Shown here piece after piece: positions 54,649-64,000 of a DNA stretch of 64,000 bases. The notes beneath the pieces were generated by a model. It saw only the letters and a program-made list of their open reading frames with translations, did not search any database and was not told the origin of the DNA. This DNA comes from Microdochium bolleyi (taxonomy: Eukaryota; Ascomycota; Sordariomycetes; Xylariales; Microdochiaceae), in assembly GCA_001566295.1 (NCBI GenBank), contig KQ964248.1, forward strand, positions 434,001-498,000. The letters run 5' to 3'. The translations under genes and the position numbers were made by a program. Position 1 is the stretch's first letter. Each line of letters opens with the position of its first letter.

Positions 54649-56629
54649 GCTGTTTTTCTGATGTCGTGCTCAAGTGTTTGGGGTTGTAATCGGTTGATGC
54701 CGATGGATCAATGGATGAGATTGAAGACGATGCGCCAAAGGGGCATGAGCACCAGTATAGGACGAAAAGCGAGCCGGTGGCTCCTTGACTTATACAGAAA
54801 AGCACCCTTGAGGAACTTTGGTGTATAGGACCGAGCACAAGTAATTCGTCACATTCCCGAGCTGGCTCGCTGGTCGGGGATGTGCTCGGTATTTATGCTT
54901 TCCCGCCCATCTACGCCTCGCGCCTGTTTTGCATGCTTGGCGGCTTGCAGCAGAAGGGTGTGGCCTCGCTGGGCCTCTTTCCGATTAGTCCTCATCACAG
55001 AGTGATACATCTCGACTACGGATACAAGACCTAGACTAGGTACCATCGCAGCCGCAATGGGCGGTGTGTGGAATAGGTACCTGGAAGTATTAAGCTAGGT
55101 AGCGTATGCAGTGTACGATCGGGCATCGCGTCCCGTCCCCGGGTCGCATGTGGCAGACCCGAGTCTTCGAGACAGGTTTTGTTTACTGTCTGATCGGCAC
55201 GACGCACAGCATATGCACTCTGTACTCTGATCGCGCTGCCCCGCTCAAGACCAGCGGCTTGTTACCCCAACTGCCAGTTAGTCTGTCACACACAAACACA
55301 CAAAGTCATTGTGTCTCGCGTCTCACATCTTTCGCGGTAGGGAGACGGCAGATTGGGCGAATGGTGGGGAGTCTGCGGCTGGGTTGTTCGACCCCAATGC
55401 CGTTCCCGCAGATGCGTGACTCGGAGATATCTAGGATGTCTGAGACCTGACCGAGTCCAGCGAATCTGGTGAACAAAATGCTTGGCGGCCTGCACACGGC
55501 CAGCTTCATAAGTCTTCTTAGCATGCCTCTGCGCCTTACTGTCGAGCTCGCGAAAAGCCATGGACAGCCTGACTTCGTGGAACGATGTACTGAGAGGCGA
55601 AGAGAGATTCGCCTGATGCGTTGTGTCAGGACCACGGGTGTTCATTTCGTCTGCCAAGATGTCGCTGTGTGTTCTTGATCATCGCCCGGCAACGAGATTT
55701 GGCTACCCAAGACAACATAAGACAGCAATTCCAATGTTATGACGCCACAGAATGGCGACGCAGATTGCGTCCCGATCTCAGTCAACGAAATTTGCCTACG
55801 TGCCGCGGTGGTCTTTTCTGCATTTTGGCCCTAGACTCTCACCACTGACTGCACGAAGAGTGAGGTTCGAGACCTGCATGCTGTGAGGTTGATTATGTAT
55901 CCTTGGCAGTGACCCAATAGCATTGATTGTCAATTGTCCTATCCGGAAAAGGCTGAGCCGGCATGCCTGCCTGACGAACGAGGATCAATACCAGCTGAGC
56001 TAGCCCTTAACAGGTATATGCATGTCTCTTCATATGCATGGCCAGGTGTCTAAGGAACTGCCTAGGTGTACTCCATTGGGAGTACTCGGTATAGCTCTCC
56101 ACAACCTGGCATATGGTGTTTGGCGGAACACGGTATGCCGTGAGACAATGGGGAAAGTTGAGGGCTATGAATGGCATGTCTCGCTTCCCGCGCGGATGAG
56201 CACGGCCACCCAGGTTGTGCCTATGGAGCGCCGGACCGTACCGTGCCGTCCCGGCAGGCTGCTGCCACTGGTTGGTTGGATTCTGCCCGAACGGCGGAGT
56301 AGGTATGGATGGTATCGCTGATTTCTCATCGAACTCGTCGTGTGACACTGTACTGCCTCCATACCGCAGCAGTATCCTCTGCGTGAAGAGGAGATATCGC
56401 AATAGGATTGCGAGTGCTTCCGGCGCACCGATGAGGTAGAGTCAAAATCGGGCACCCTTTAGGAAGGGGTCTTACATGTATGACACCCCGATGTCGGCTG
56501 AGACCTGTGAGCCAGAACGAATGCTTCGAGGGAGTTGCCTCCGGTCTTTCTCACTGCTCACTTCCAAGACAAACCCAAGAAGCTGTCATAGAATTGATAA
56601 AGGCAGAACCTTGGGACTGCATGACGACA
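54649..56629. other. Intergenic
   Basis: 2 kb without a supported gene. It has a cluster of GGTACC/CTAGGTA-type motifs near 55030-55105, a tRNA A-box-like stretch on the minus strand near 55990-56010 (rejected as a tRNA), and a short inverted repeat GTACTCC-ATTG-GGAGTAC near 56069-56086. Confidence 0.45.
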
Positions 56630-57547
56630 TCATAATGCTACAACTCTTGCGCCACCAAAGGCGCGAACAATAGCTTTCCAGTCTATCTGAACGTAGAAAG
56701 CCCCGGGTGGAGTGCCAGCACATTGGACAACTGAGAAGTCCGTGGTGGTGCCAGAGCTCTTCTGATGAAAAGGGCACCAAAAACGCTGATGGTCGTTGGC
56801 GTCGACGTGCAGTGAGATGTCCGGAAGCTTTGATGTGTATAGAAACCTCAAAAGGTCCTGAAATGGTGGAGTAGAGACAAAGAGTGGCGCGTATATTTCT
56901 GTCTCTTTGCCGGCTCTGGCACGCCTGGTGCTCCCAGTGATCATATAGCAATGCTGCCACGGATCATGGCGGCCATTGAGATATTCGTCGGCGTCAGCCG
57001 CCACTGGATCGCCATCCCTGCTATCACTGTTGCCAACAACACTGCCCCAGAAGTCGTCAGCTGGGAACTTACTCCCAATCTCGAGTCGAACACATTTGAG
57101 GTTATGCTGCACGGCCATCTCTCGCAGCGCAGGGCCGAGCGGAGCGCCGAGCACCTGGAGATGGTCGACGAGGTACAATCGGATCACCAGGCTGTGCATA
57201 TGTCTCCACAGGCTGATCTTGGTGGTCGAGCTAGTCGACAAAGCCGTGGATAGCTCTCTTGTCATTCCTGGAGAACGGGTCAAGTCGACGACAGCATTCT
57301 TATATGCAATAGAAGCCGCCTCGCCGTGCACTTGCTTACAGACGAGAAGCAAGTTGACCACGCCACGAGTCTTTCGAGCCCCAGAGATACTGACTTTGAG
57401 GATCTCGACGCGAAGCTCAGCGGGTAGATCTAAAAACCGAAAAGGGCCAGTTGGCTGCCAAGGGGCGGCATCTTGCTGCTTTGAGGGAGTGCCGCGTCGC
57501 GATATGGGCTTGCTTCGAAAGGCAACACGCCGTGTGTTTGTGCTCAT
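56630..57547 (-). CDS. F-box-like domain protein
   Basis: 305 aa from the chosen start MSTNTRRVAFRSK; the frame is open to an earlier ATG at 57781 but that extension looks non-coding. Residues about 35-53 (PFRFLDLPAELRVEILKVSI) are the LPxELRxxI signature common in fungal F-box-like proteins, followed by NLLLVCKQVHGEAASIAYKNAVVDL, the usual second helix pair. The rest (RHMHSLVIRLYLVDHLQVLG, KCVRLEIGSKFP) fits the domain seen in expanded fungal families of this type. No membrane segment or signal peptide. Partner and substrate are unknown. It is probably one of many such paralogues in the genome (inference). Confidence 0.65.
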   Translation of the reverse strand: MSTNTRRVAFRSKPISRRGTPSKQQDAAPWQPTGPFRFLDLPAELRVEILKVSISGARKTRGVVNLLLVCKQVHGEAASIAYKNAVVDLTRSPGMTRELSTALSTSSTTKISLWRHMHSLVIRLYLVDHLQVLGAPLGPALREMAVQHNLKCVRLEIGSKFPADDFWGSVVGNSDSRDGDPVAADADEYLNGRHDPWQHCYMITGSTRRARAGKETEIYAPLFVSTPPFQDLLRFLYTSKLPDISLHVDANDHQRFWCPFHQKSSGTTTDFSVVQCAGTPPGAFYVQIDWKAIVRAFGGARVVAL

Positions 57548-58888
57548 AGTCCACCAGGTCGATAGCTGATCTTGTGTCACAGGAGCTGCTCGAGTTGTCG
57601 TGTAAGGCTGTGGACATTGGCCCCATTCGCGGCCAATCATAGGGAAGGCCCCTATGCAGCGAATGAAGCAGGCCAAGATGCACACATACCTCAGCTGGTT
57701 CTCGAGAAGGACCTGTAGGTGTGACGGTGTGTGGTCGCGAGCGAGGCCGTAGGTCTCTTGACGGACGGTTGAATGAAGCAATTAGTCACCAGCAATGATG
57801 GACGGAAGGAGCGAGGGAGGTGGACAGCTTACGTCAGCGCGTCCGGCGAACTCGTGGGCCGACCAAGACCCGTCGCAAGTTATCTCGCGACCTCGTGATT
57901 CATCTTCAAGCGAATCGATCAAGTCAAATCAAGAAGGACAAAGCCATCCGCGATGAAGCGGTGTTGGTCCCCATGAACCAGATCAAAGCTGTAAGGCAGT
58001 GTTGGGTGTATCTAACCTTCCCGTCTCCCTAGGCCTTTAAGGTACACACAACTGACAGCTCAACGTGATGGAACACAAGTCAGACAGCCCCACGGTACCT
58101 AATCCGTGGGCTATAATTGGAAGAAGACGAGAGCCAACAGCAAGATCCGACAAAGCACTGTCCGATGTCAGACAACGCTTTGCATTGGAAGAAGCACCGC
58201 ACTTTTCGCCGCCGCCGCGAGTCGAGCCGCAGCTCCGCGAGCCGAAGGACGTGGGGTGGGGCAGTCTAGGTTTGCCCCCCTTCGGACATTCCACACTGGC
58301 GTCATGGCGCGGGGCCCTTTTTTGAGGATTTGCAGAACCACAACGAGGCCTGCTTCTCGCGGTTGGGCACAGGACAGGATGGTGCAGGATTGTTCTGTGA
58401 ACTGTGAAGGATACATGTCGTCTTCGTCTCAGGCACTTACTCGCGTCTAGCATGAGTCATCATGACTTGCTTGTGCAAACTGTGACCGTCCATCTTCGAC
58501 AGCGTGTGTAGATAGAGCTACGCCGGGCGCGATAAGGCGGGGTAGTGCAAAGAAAAAAAATCAGAGGCACCAAGGCCCAACCAATTCTTTTGGCAGCCTG
58601 TGCACACTGTCTGCAGATCCTGCAAGTGCTGGCCTGAGTCGTCCAGTCGCTCGCCCGAGTCGTCCTTGTTTTTATTTTCCTGTCCCGCCTCCTTCCTCCC
58701 ACTAGCCCACCCCCACGGTCCCTCCTTGAGTGAACGACTTTTTGACGACCACTCCCCCCTCGTCAACCTCCTTTCACTCATCCCTCCTTCCTCGACCCGT
58801 CCGACACAGCGACGAACAGAGGATTGCCAGCCCCTCACCTCCAGACAGAACCCATCCCCAAGGCGACCACATCACACAGACGCCCAAC
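57548..58888. promoter_or_regulatory. Divergent region upstream of ARB1
   Basis: 1.3 kb between the F-box-like gene (minus) and ARB1 (plus). From about 58660 the sequence is strongly C/T-rich up to the ATG, typical of a leader of a highly expressed ribosome-biogenesis gene. The frames at 58037-58453 (minus) and 58518-58838 (minus) have no protein character. Confidence 0.5.
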
Positions 58889-60888
58889 ATGGTTTCCAGC
58901 TCCAAGGAGAAGAGACTCGCCAAGAAGGCCGCCGAGGGCAAGGGCGAGAAGAAGACTCTCGTCTCCCGCTCAAAGGCTGGCTCCAAGGTCGGCTCCACGG
59001 CCGCCTCTGAGGCTGGCGACGACACCCCGCCCGACAGCGACTTCGCCACAGATGAGGCCAAGCAGGAGAAGGCCAGGGCCCTCGCAGACCAGAGAGATAA
59101 GGAAGGTCTTTCTGACCGCATCACCACCGGTGTCCTCGCATCCATCCCGACCAGCAAGGACGTCAAGATCATCAGTGCCAGTCTGACCTTCCACGGACGT
59201 GTCCTCCTCCACGAATCAAACCTCGAGCTGTCCTACGGTCGCCGGTACGGTCTTCTCGGTGAGAACGGCTGCGGAAAGTCCACTCTCATGAAGGCCATCG
59301 CTGCCCGCGAGTACCCCATCCCCGAACATGTCGACATCTACCTGCTCAACGAGGGTGCCCCGCCCTCAGACCTTGGTGCCCTTGACTGGGTCCTTAGAGA
59401 AGCCGAGAAGGAGATGGAGCGCCTCGAGCTGCATGCTGAGAAGATCCTCGAAGATGAGGGCCCTGACAGCCCGGTCCTAATGGACCTTTACGAGGTGAGT
59501 GCTCATCTTACCATCAATCGCATTCCACACTATGCTCGCATATGCTAACCACCCTATGTATCGTAGCACATGGACAAGATGGACCCGTCCACATTCCAGA
59601 CCCGTGCCTCTCTTATCCTGACTGGTCTCGGCTTCAACAAGACCACCATCCAGAAGAAGACCAAGGACATGTCCGGTGGATGGCGTATGCGTGTTGCTCT
59701 CGGCAAGGCTCTTTTCGTCAAGCCCTCGCTGCTGCTCCTCGACGATCCCACCGCCCATTTGGATCTCGAGGCCTGCGTGTGGTTGGAGGAGTATCTCAAG
59801 AAGTGGGAGCGTACGCTCGTCCTCATCTCTCACTCCCAGGATTTCCTCAACGGTGTGTGCACCAACATGATCGACATGCGCAAGCAGTCCCTCATGTACT
59901 ATGGTGGTAACTTCGACTCGTACATGAAGACCCGCCAGGAGCAGGAGACCAACCAGATGACTGCCTACAAGAAGCAGCAGGAAGAGATCAAGCACATCAA
60001 GGAGTTCATTGCCAGCGCCGGTACCTACGCCAACTTGGTGCGCCAGGCCAAGTCTCGCCAGAAGATCCTGGACAAGATGATTGCCGATGGCCTCATCGAG
60101 GAGGTCAAGGAGGAGCGTAACTTCACTATGCGCTTCACCGACGTTGACAAGCTGCCCCCGCCTGTCCTTGCCTTCGACGATGTCACCTTCTCGTACTCCG
60201 GCGACCCCAAGGATGATCTCTACCGCAACATCGAGCTTGGTTTCGACATGGACTCCCGTTCCGCCCTTGTCGGCCCCAACGGTGTCGGCAAGAGCACTCT
60301 GCTCCGCCTGATGACCGGCAAGCTCTCCGCCACTGGTGGTTCGGTCCGCAAGCACACTCACCTTAAGCTCGGCCTTTACTCGCAGCACAGCTCCGAGCAG
60401 CTCGACCTGACCATGAGCGCTCTTGACTTTGTCCGTGACCGCTACCGCGAGAAGTCCCAGGACTACCAGTACTGGAGACAGCAGCTTGGCCGTTACGGCT
60501 GCTCTGGACCCGTGCAGACTGCCCTGATGGGCACCCTGTCCGAGGGACAGAAGAGCCGCATCGTCTTTGCCCTCCTCGCTCTCGACTCGCCCAACATGCT
60601 GCTCCTCGACGAGCCTACCAACGGTCTCGATATCCCCACCATCGACGCCCTCGCCGATGCTATCGAGAACTTCACTGGTGGTGTCATTGTCGTCTCTCAC
60701 GATTTCAGGTACGTTGATCGCGTTCGTAAACCAGACCATCCCGATACTGATTGTGTTCCAGATTGCTCGACCGTGTTGCCAAGGAGATCTTGGTGTGTGA
60801 GAACAAGACGATCAAGCCGTGGAGCGGCTCGATCGGCGACTACAAGAACTACCTCCGCAAGAAGATGTTGGCCTCCGGCGCCGTTTAA
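58889..60888 (+). CDS. ARB1: ARB1, ABCF-type ATPase for ribosome biogenesis
   Basis: Soluble twin-cassette ABC protein (no membrane segments) acting in 40S/60S biogenesis. Exons are 58889-59494, 59567-60708 and 60762-60888 (624 aa). Introns have GTGAGT/TAG (branch CTAAC) and GTACGT/CAG borders. NBD1 has Walker A GENGCGKST near residue 125, signature MSGGW near 237, and Walker B with LLLLDDPTAHLDLEACVWLEEYL. NBD2 has GPNGVGKST near 437, LSEGQ near 526 and LLLDEPTNGLD near 549. The ABCF linker (ETNQMTAYKKQQEEIKHIKEFIASAG) lies between them. The catalytic Glu of NBD1 is Asp (DDPTAHLD), which as far as I recall is shared by fungal ARB1. The N-terminal 75 residues are Lys/Ser-rich. The last exon restores HDFR-LLDRVAKEILVCENKTIKPW. 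Confidence 0.96.
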
Positions 60889-62053
60889 GGTGCTCATGGA
60901 GAGATTTACATCAGTTGTGCGCAGTATCTGTCTGAAGACCATTCGGCCCAGAAGATGGCATGCCCCATGTCATGACAAAGCCGCGCCCGAAGTGGTGCGG
61001 CATGCATACGAGAAAGGGAACATAACGGGCGGCGAAACGACACGCATATAGAACGGGCATTCGCATAGAGCATGAGCATGCCCCGCCGTTCGGTCTCGTA
61101 CTTGGAGGTTAGATTTTGGTCAGGATGGATACCCCTTGATTTTTGCTGTTTACAATCACGGGAGCGCGGCAGGAAAAGCAGGCTACGAGCGGCACAAGAT
61201 CCGGCAAAGGCGACCGGGTCTGGATGATGACTTTTCCTTTGTCAAACATGGGGCGTGCCCGGTCATGGCATGCATTCGGAATATAGACTTTATGAATCTT
61301 CTGACAACCACAAAAACTTGGACCTCTGGGTCTCGACTCTATGATGTGACCTGTGGTTGTGCTTCCGTGTGACCACTCGATCTAAATCTACGCTGACACA
61401 GCATACAATACAAGAGAACAGCAGCTACTCCAACCAGTACGCTGTTTCGCTCGTCTCTATCATCATCCACCCTTTCCATCGCCTTCCTCGATATCAAGTG
61501 CGCGCTGATGTGGCGCGAAGCAGCCACACCACGACGAGCACACAATCCCAGGGAAGACAGACGACAAAAGCAAGACACATAGACACATACAAAGTGGCCA
61601 TCAACACCTTTTTGTTCGTTTTTTGTTCCGTTCTTATTCCCATTTCCCGGGAGGGCTGGTATACTTGTATATTACATACATCAACATACATACACACGCA
61701 ACAGGGAGGGAAGAGAGAAAGAGGTAATAAAAGGGACGAATCAGAGAACATGTAGAAACCCAAATTCGTCCCCAAAAACCAATGAATGCTCTTCTTTTAA
61801 GTTGCCCGACCAGCTTTAAGCCACGCGGAGCTGCTGCGGAAAAGTTTGAAAAAGAGGTAACGAAGAAAGAACGCGCGAAAATATGTAGAAAACACATGAG
61901 GGGTTTCTAAAAAGAAGGAAAACCCCGCGAATGATATGAAAAGGGAAGAAAAACCCGATGCCTGTGTTGTTTGTAGTTCGCCCCGTCTAGACCATAAATA
62001 ATTACTTGTTCCTCTTGCTTCGTCCTCTCTTCCTTTTTTCTTCGTCGTATGGG
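60889..62053. other. Intergenic, convergent 3' ends
   Basis: 1.2 kb between the stops of ARB1 (plus) and INO80 (minus). A/T-rich, with long stretches such as 61600-61980 compatible with 3' UTR sequence. A 132-codon plus frame (61357-61755) and a 93-codon minus frame have no coding character. Confidence 0.5.
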
Positions 62054-64000
62054 TTACACGCCACCGTCCGCAATCGCGAGGCGCTCCTTGACAGACTTGG
62101 CCTTCTTACTGCCAGCCTTGCGCTTCTTGGTCGCGCCGGCACCCTTGCCTGCTGCCGCTGCAGACGAGGCCGGTGGCTCGCCCTCGGCGGGCGTGGCTGT
62201 GCCCGAGGGCTTGTTACCATCGTCAAAATGACCCTCGCCTGGTTGGAACGATGTCAGTCAAGAATTCTCTACGGGATGGATGAGGATGTCTGTCTTACCT
62301 TCATGATACATCTCATCCAAGCTGACCGCCTCGCGTTTCTTCTTGCTCGGCGCCTTCTTCTTGGCCGGCTTCTCCGTCTTGCTCTGCTCTGCGAGCTCGC
62401 GCTCGCGCTGCTCAATGAGCTCCGCCTGCTCGTCATCGACGAGCCACATGGCGATCTCACGGTTACGATTCTCCGTGGGCCTGCGGCCGCTGAAGTCGAC
62501 ACCCCGGGCGCCGCCACCCTGGATGACGACACGCTGGACTTCTTCCTTCTGCATGGCACGCTTGCGGATGCGCTCCTCGATTGTGCCGCGGGTGATGAGG
62601 CGGTAGACCGTGACCTGCCGCGTCTGGCCGAGACGATGGGCGCGGTCCATGGCCTGCGAGTCGATTGTCGGGTTCCAGTCGCTGTCGTAGAAGATGACGG
62701 TGTCGGCAGACGTGAGATTGATACCGAGACCACCGGCACGGGTGGACAGCAGGAAGATAAAGATCTCTGGGCGTGACTGGAAGTCGGCGACAGTGTCTCG
62801 TCGGTCTTCGAGCTTCGTAGATCCATCGAGGCGGCAGTACTTGTAGTTGCGATACGTGAGGTACTCCTCGATCATGTCGATCATCTTGGTCATCTGGAAG
62901 TACAACAGGACACGGTGACCCTCCTCCTTCAGCTTGAAAAGCAGCTGGTCGAGCTTAGCTAGCTTGCCACAGTCCGTGACGAAGCGACGCATGCTTGGGA
63001 CGGTAATATCCGTGAACTTGCGCTTGTCGTTGTCGGGCTTCGGGTACAGGGCAGGCAGCGGGTATCGCTCGATCGGTACCTTTTGATCCACAAGCGCCTT
63101 CTCTTCGACGGTGTTGGGTCCGAAAAGAGCTCTTCTGACCGGAACATTGAAGAGGGTTTCCTGGCGCTCCTTTTGTGGGACGCTTGTGCCGTCGCACGAG
63201 ATGTCGATTGGTGCTGCGGTAGCCTTCGGTCTGGCGGCCTGCTCGAGTCTGCTTAGGCCAGTGTTGTCCCACTCGGTGCGAGCGACATTCATGAGGTTCG
63301 CGAGGACACCCTCCCGAGTGATATCTGCGAGCGGCTTGCGATTCGAGCGAGCGCCAATCTGGAACAGAGCGTGGGCGGGTGTAAAGTTCTTGTCCTCCTC
63401 CTCGTCGTAGACGATCTGCAGATGACCTAACCGGTCGTTCTTGGTCGCGATGTTTGCTGCCCTTGTAAAGACATCCTGCTGGCCAGCCTTGTGGACCTCG
63501 CCAGCGCTTGCATCAGCAAAACGAAGGAACGAGAAGGCATCGTTGCCAGAGGTGCTGTCGCGAACGTTATCGGGTGACCAGATGTTCATCATATGATTCA
63601 GGTATTTATTCCTGAAGCCTGCTTTGTCGTTGTCACGAGACGGCTTCTGGACCCGACCATCTTGATCCCACACCAAGCGAGGCACGTTGTACTCGATCGA
63701 GCTGCGTGTTGAATAACCAACAAGCACGTCGTTGCCTTCGCGCACAAACGAAGCTGTTTCCGCAAAGTAGCCCGAATAGTACGGACTGCTGACATCGGCA
63801 CGCTCGAACAAGTCGGGATGGTTGCAGACCTTGCGGAATTGCATGACAAGATTCGTCAAAGTGCCGGAGTCTTGCTCGTCTCCCATCGTGGCCTTCTCGA
63901 TGAGCTCCATGATGCTGATCTGATTGCGCAGGTTCTTGTATAAAGCACGCTGGCGGTAAGTCAGGTTACAGTACACGTCAAGCTCAATCTTGTCGCCGAG
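62054..64000 (-). CDS. INO80: INO80 chromatin-remodelling ATPase, C-terminal part
   Basis: Partial gene: the 5' part lies beyond position 64000. Exons seen are 64000-62299 and 62238-62054, giving 628 aa in phase. The 60-bp intron has GTAAGA and CAG borders. The fragment starts in LGDKIELDVYCNLTYRQRALYKNLRNQIS, just after the first helicase lobe. It contains QFRKVCNHPDLFERAD, then the long (about 280-residue) insertion characteristic of INO80. The second lobe follows: RVLLYFQMTKMIDMIEEYL, YCRLDGSTKLEDRRDTVADFQ, LLSTRAGGLGINLTSADTVIFYDSDWNPTIDSQAMDRAHRLGQ and TRGTIEERI. After the splice the tail is Ala/Lys-rich and ends KSVKERLAIADGGV. The complex slides and edits nucleosomes in the nucleus. 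Confidence 0.96.

Noticed and set aside
52688..54661. 657-codon plus-strand frame over the polyamine oxidase
   Set aside because: It runs through the introns of the oxidase and has no recognisable domain; it is a GC-bias shadow.
55985..56012. tRNA-like A-box (TAGCTCAGCTGG) on the minus strand
   Set aside because: The D-stem does not pair, there is no proper anticodon arm, and no B-box (GGTTCRANNCC) is found at a normal distance.
59477..60739. 420-codon open frame opposite ARB1
   Set aside because: It mirrors strongly biased C-ending codons of a highly expressed gene. The plus strand has all ABC motifs.
62006..62776. 256-codon plus frame over the INO80 3' end
   Set aside because: Antisense of INO80 motifs V-VI and of its Lys-rich tail; it runs through the INO80 intron.
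1..64000. CRISPR arrays, insertion sequences, rRNA genes or a secondary-metabolite cluster
   Set aside because: No regularly spaced repeats, transposase motifs or rRNA sequence were seen, and no PKS, NRPS or terpene synthase is present. The eukaryotic gene structure makes CRISPR irrelevant.

Overview
The window is nuclear DNA of a filamentous ascomycete (Pezizomycotina, probably Sordariomycetes). Seen directly: protein-coding genes on both strands, mostly with one to three short introns (50-180 bp) carrying GTRNGT-type donors, CTGAC/CTAAC branch sites and YAG acceptors; pyrimidine-rich leaders; no operons; and no rRNA, insertion sequence or CRISPR array. Families such as an AcrB-like ubiquitination-network protein, a fungal cutinase and a FHIP/RAI16-like protein with the MDFW-type start support the assignment. 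I could not run a search, so names rest on recognised motifs.

Layout. 0-5 kb: MAK16 (ribosome biogenesis, minus) diverges from a mitochondrial MnmE/MSS1-type tRNA-modifying GTPase (plus), followed by a very small acidic repeat protein (minus). 5.3-12.9 kb: a long stretch with no credible gene. 12.9-19.5 kb: an AcrB-like membrane/coiled-coil protein, then a divergent pair predicted to be mitochondrial, a hotdog thioesterase-like protein and a LYR-motif protein of the ETFRF1/LYRM5 type. 19.5-27.6 kb: a SAM-dependent methyltransferase with a long disordered N-terminus, and the CCR4 deadenylase. 28.8-38.1 kb: the most accessory-looking part, with two small predicted secreted proteins (one CVNH-like), a cutinase with a four-copy proline-rich tail, and two hypothetical proteins. 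38.5-47.6 kb: FHIP, a class-3 lipase-like protein and an FBXO21-like F-box/SirB1/YccV protein. 48.9-57.5 kb: two hypothetical membrane proteins, a secreted FAD polyamine oxidase and an F-box-like protein. 58.9-64 kb: the ABCF ATPase ARB1 and the C-terminal part of INO80, which runs off the right edge.

The genes do not form one pathway. Housekeeping genes (MAK16, ARB1, CCR4, INO80, MSS1, AcrB, FHIP) are interspersed with secreted or lineage-variable ones (cutinase, CVNH-like, small secreted protein, polyamine oxidase). Much of the added value is in exon structures: a 9-nt first exon (FHIP), a 13-nt internal exon (LYR protein), a 19-nt last exon that supplies the conserved FCxGK tail of MSS1, and hidden exons in the methyltransferase, a small secreted protein and a type II membrane protein. 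I see no convincing novel multi-gene system; the best leads are the repeat proteins and the small secreted pair.
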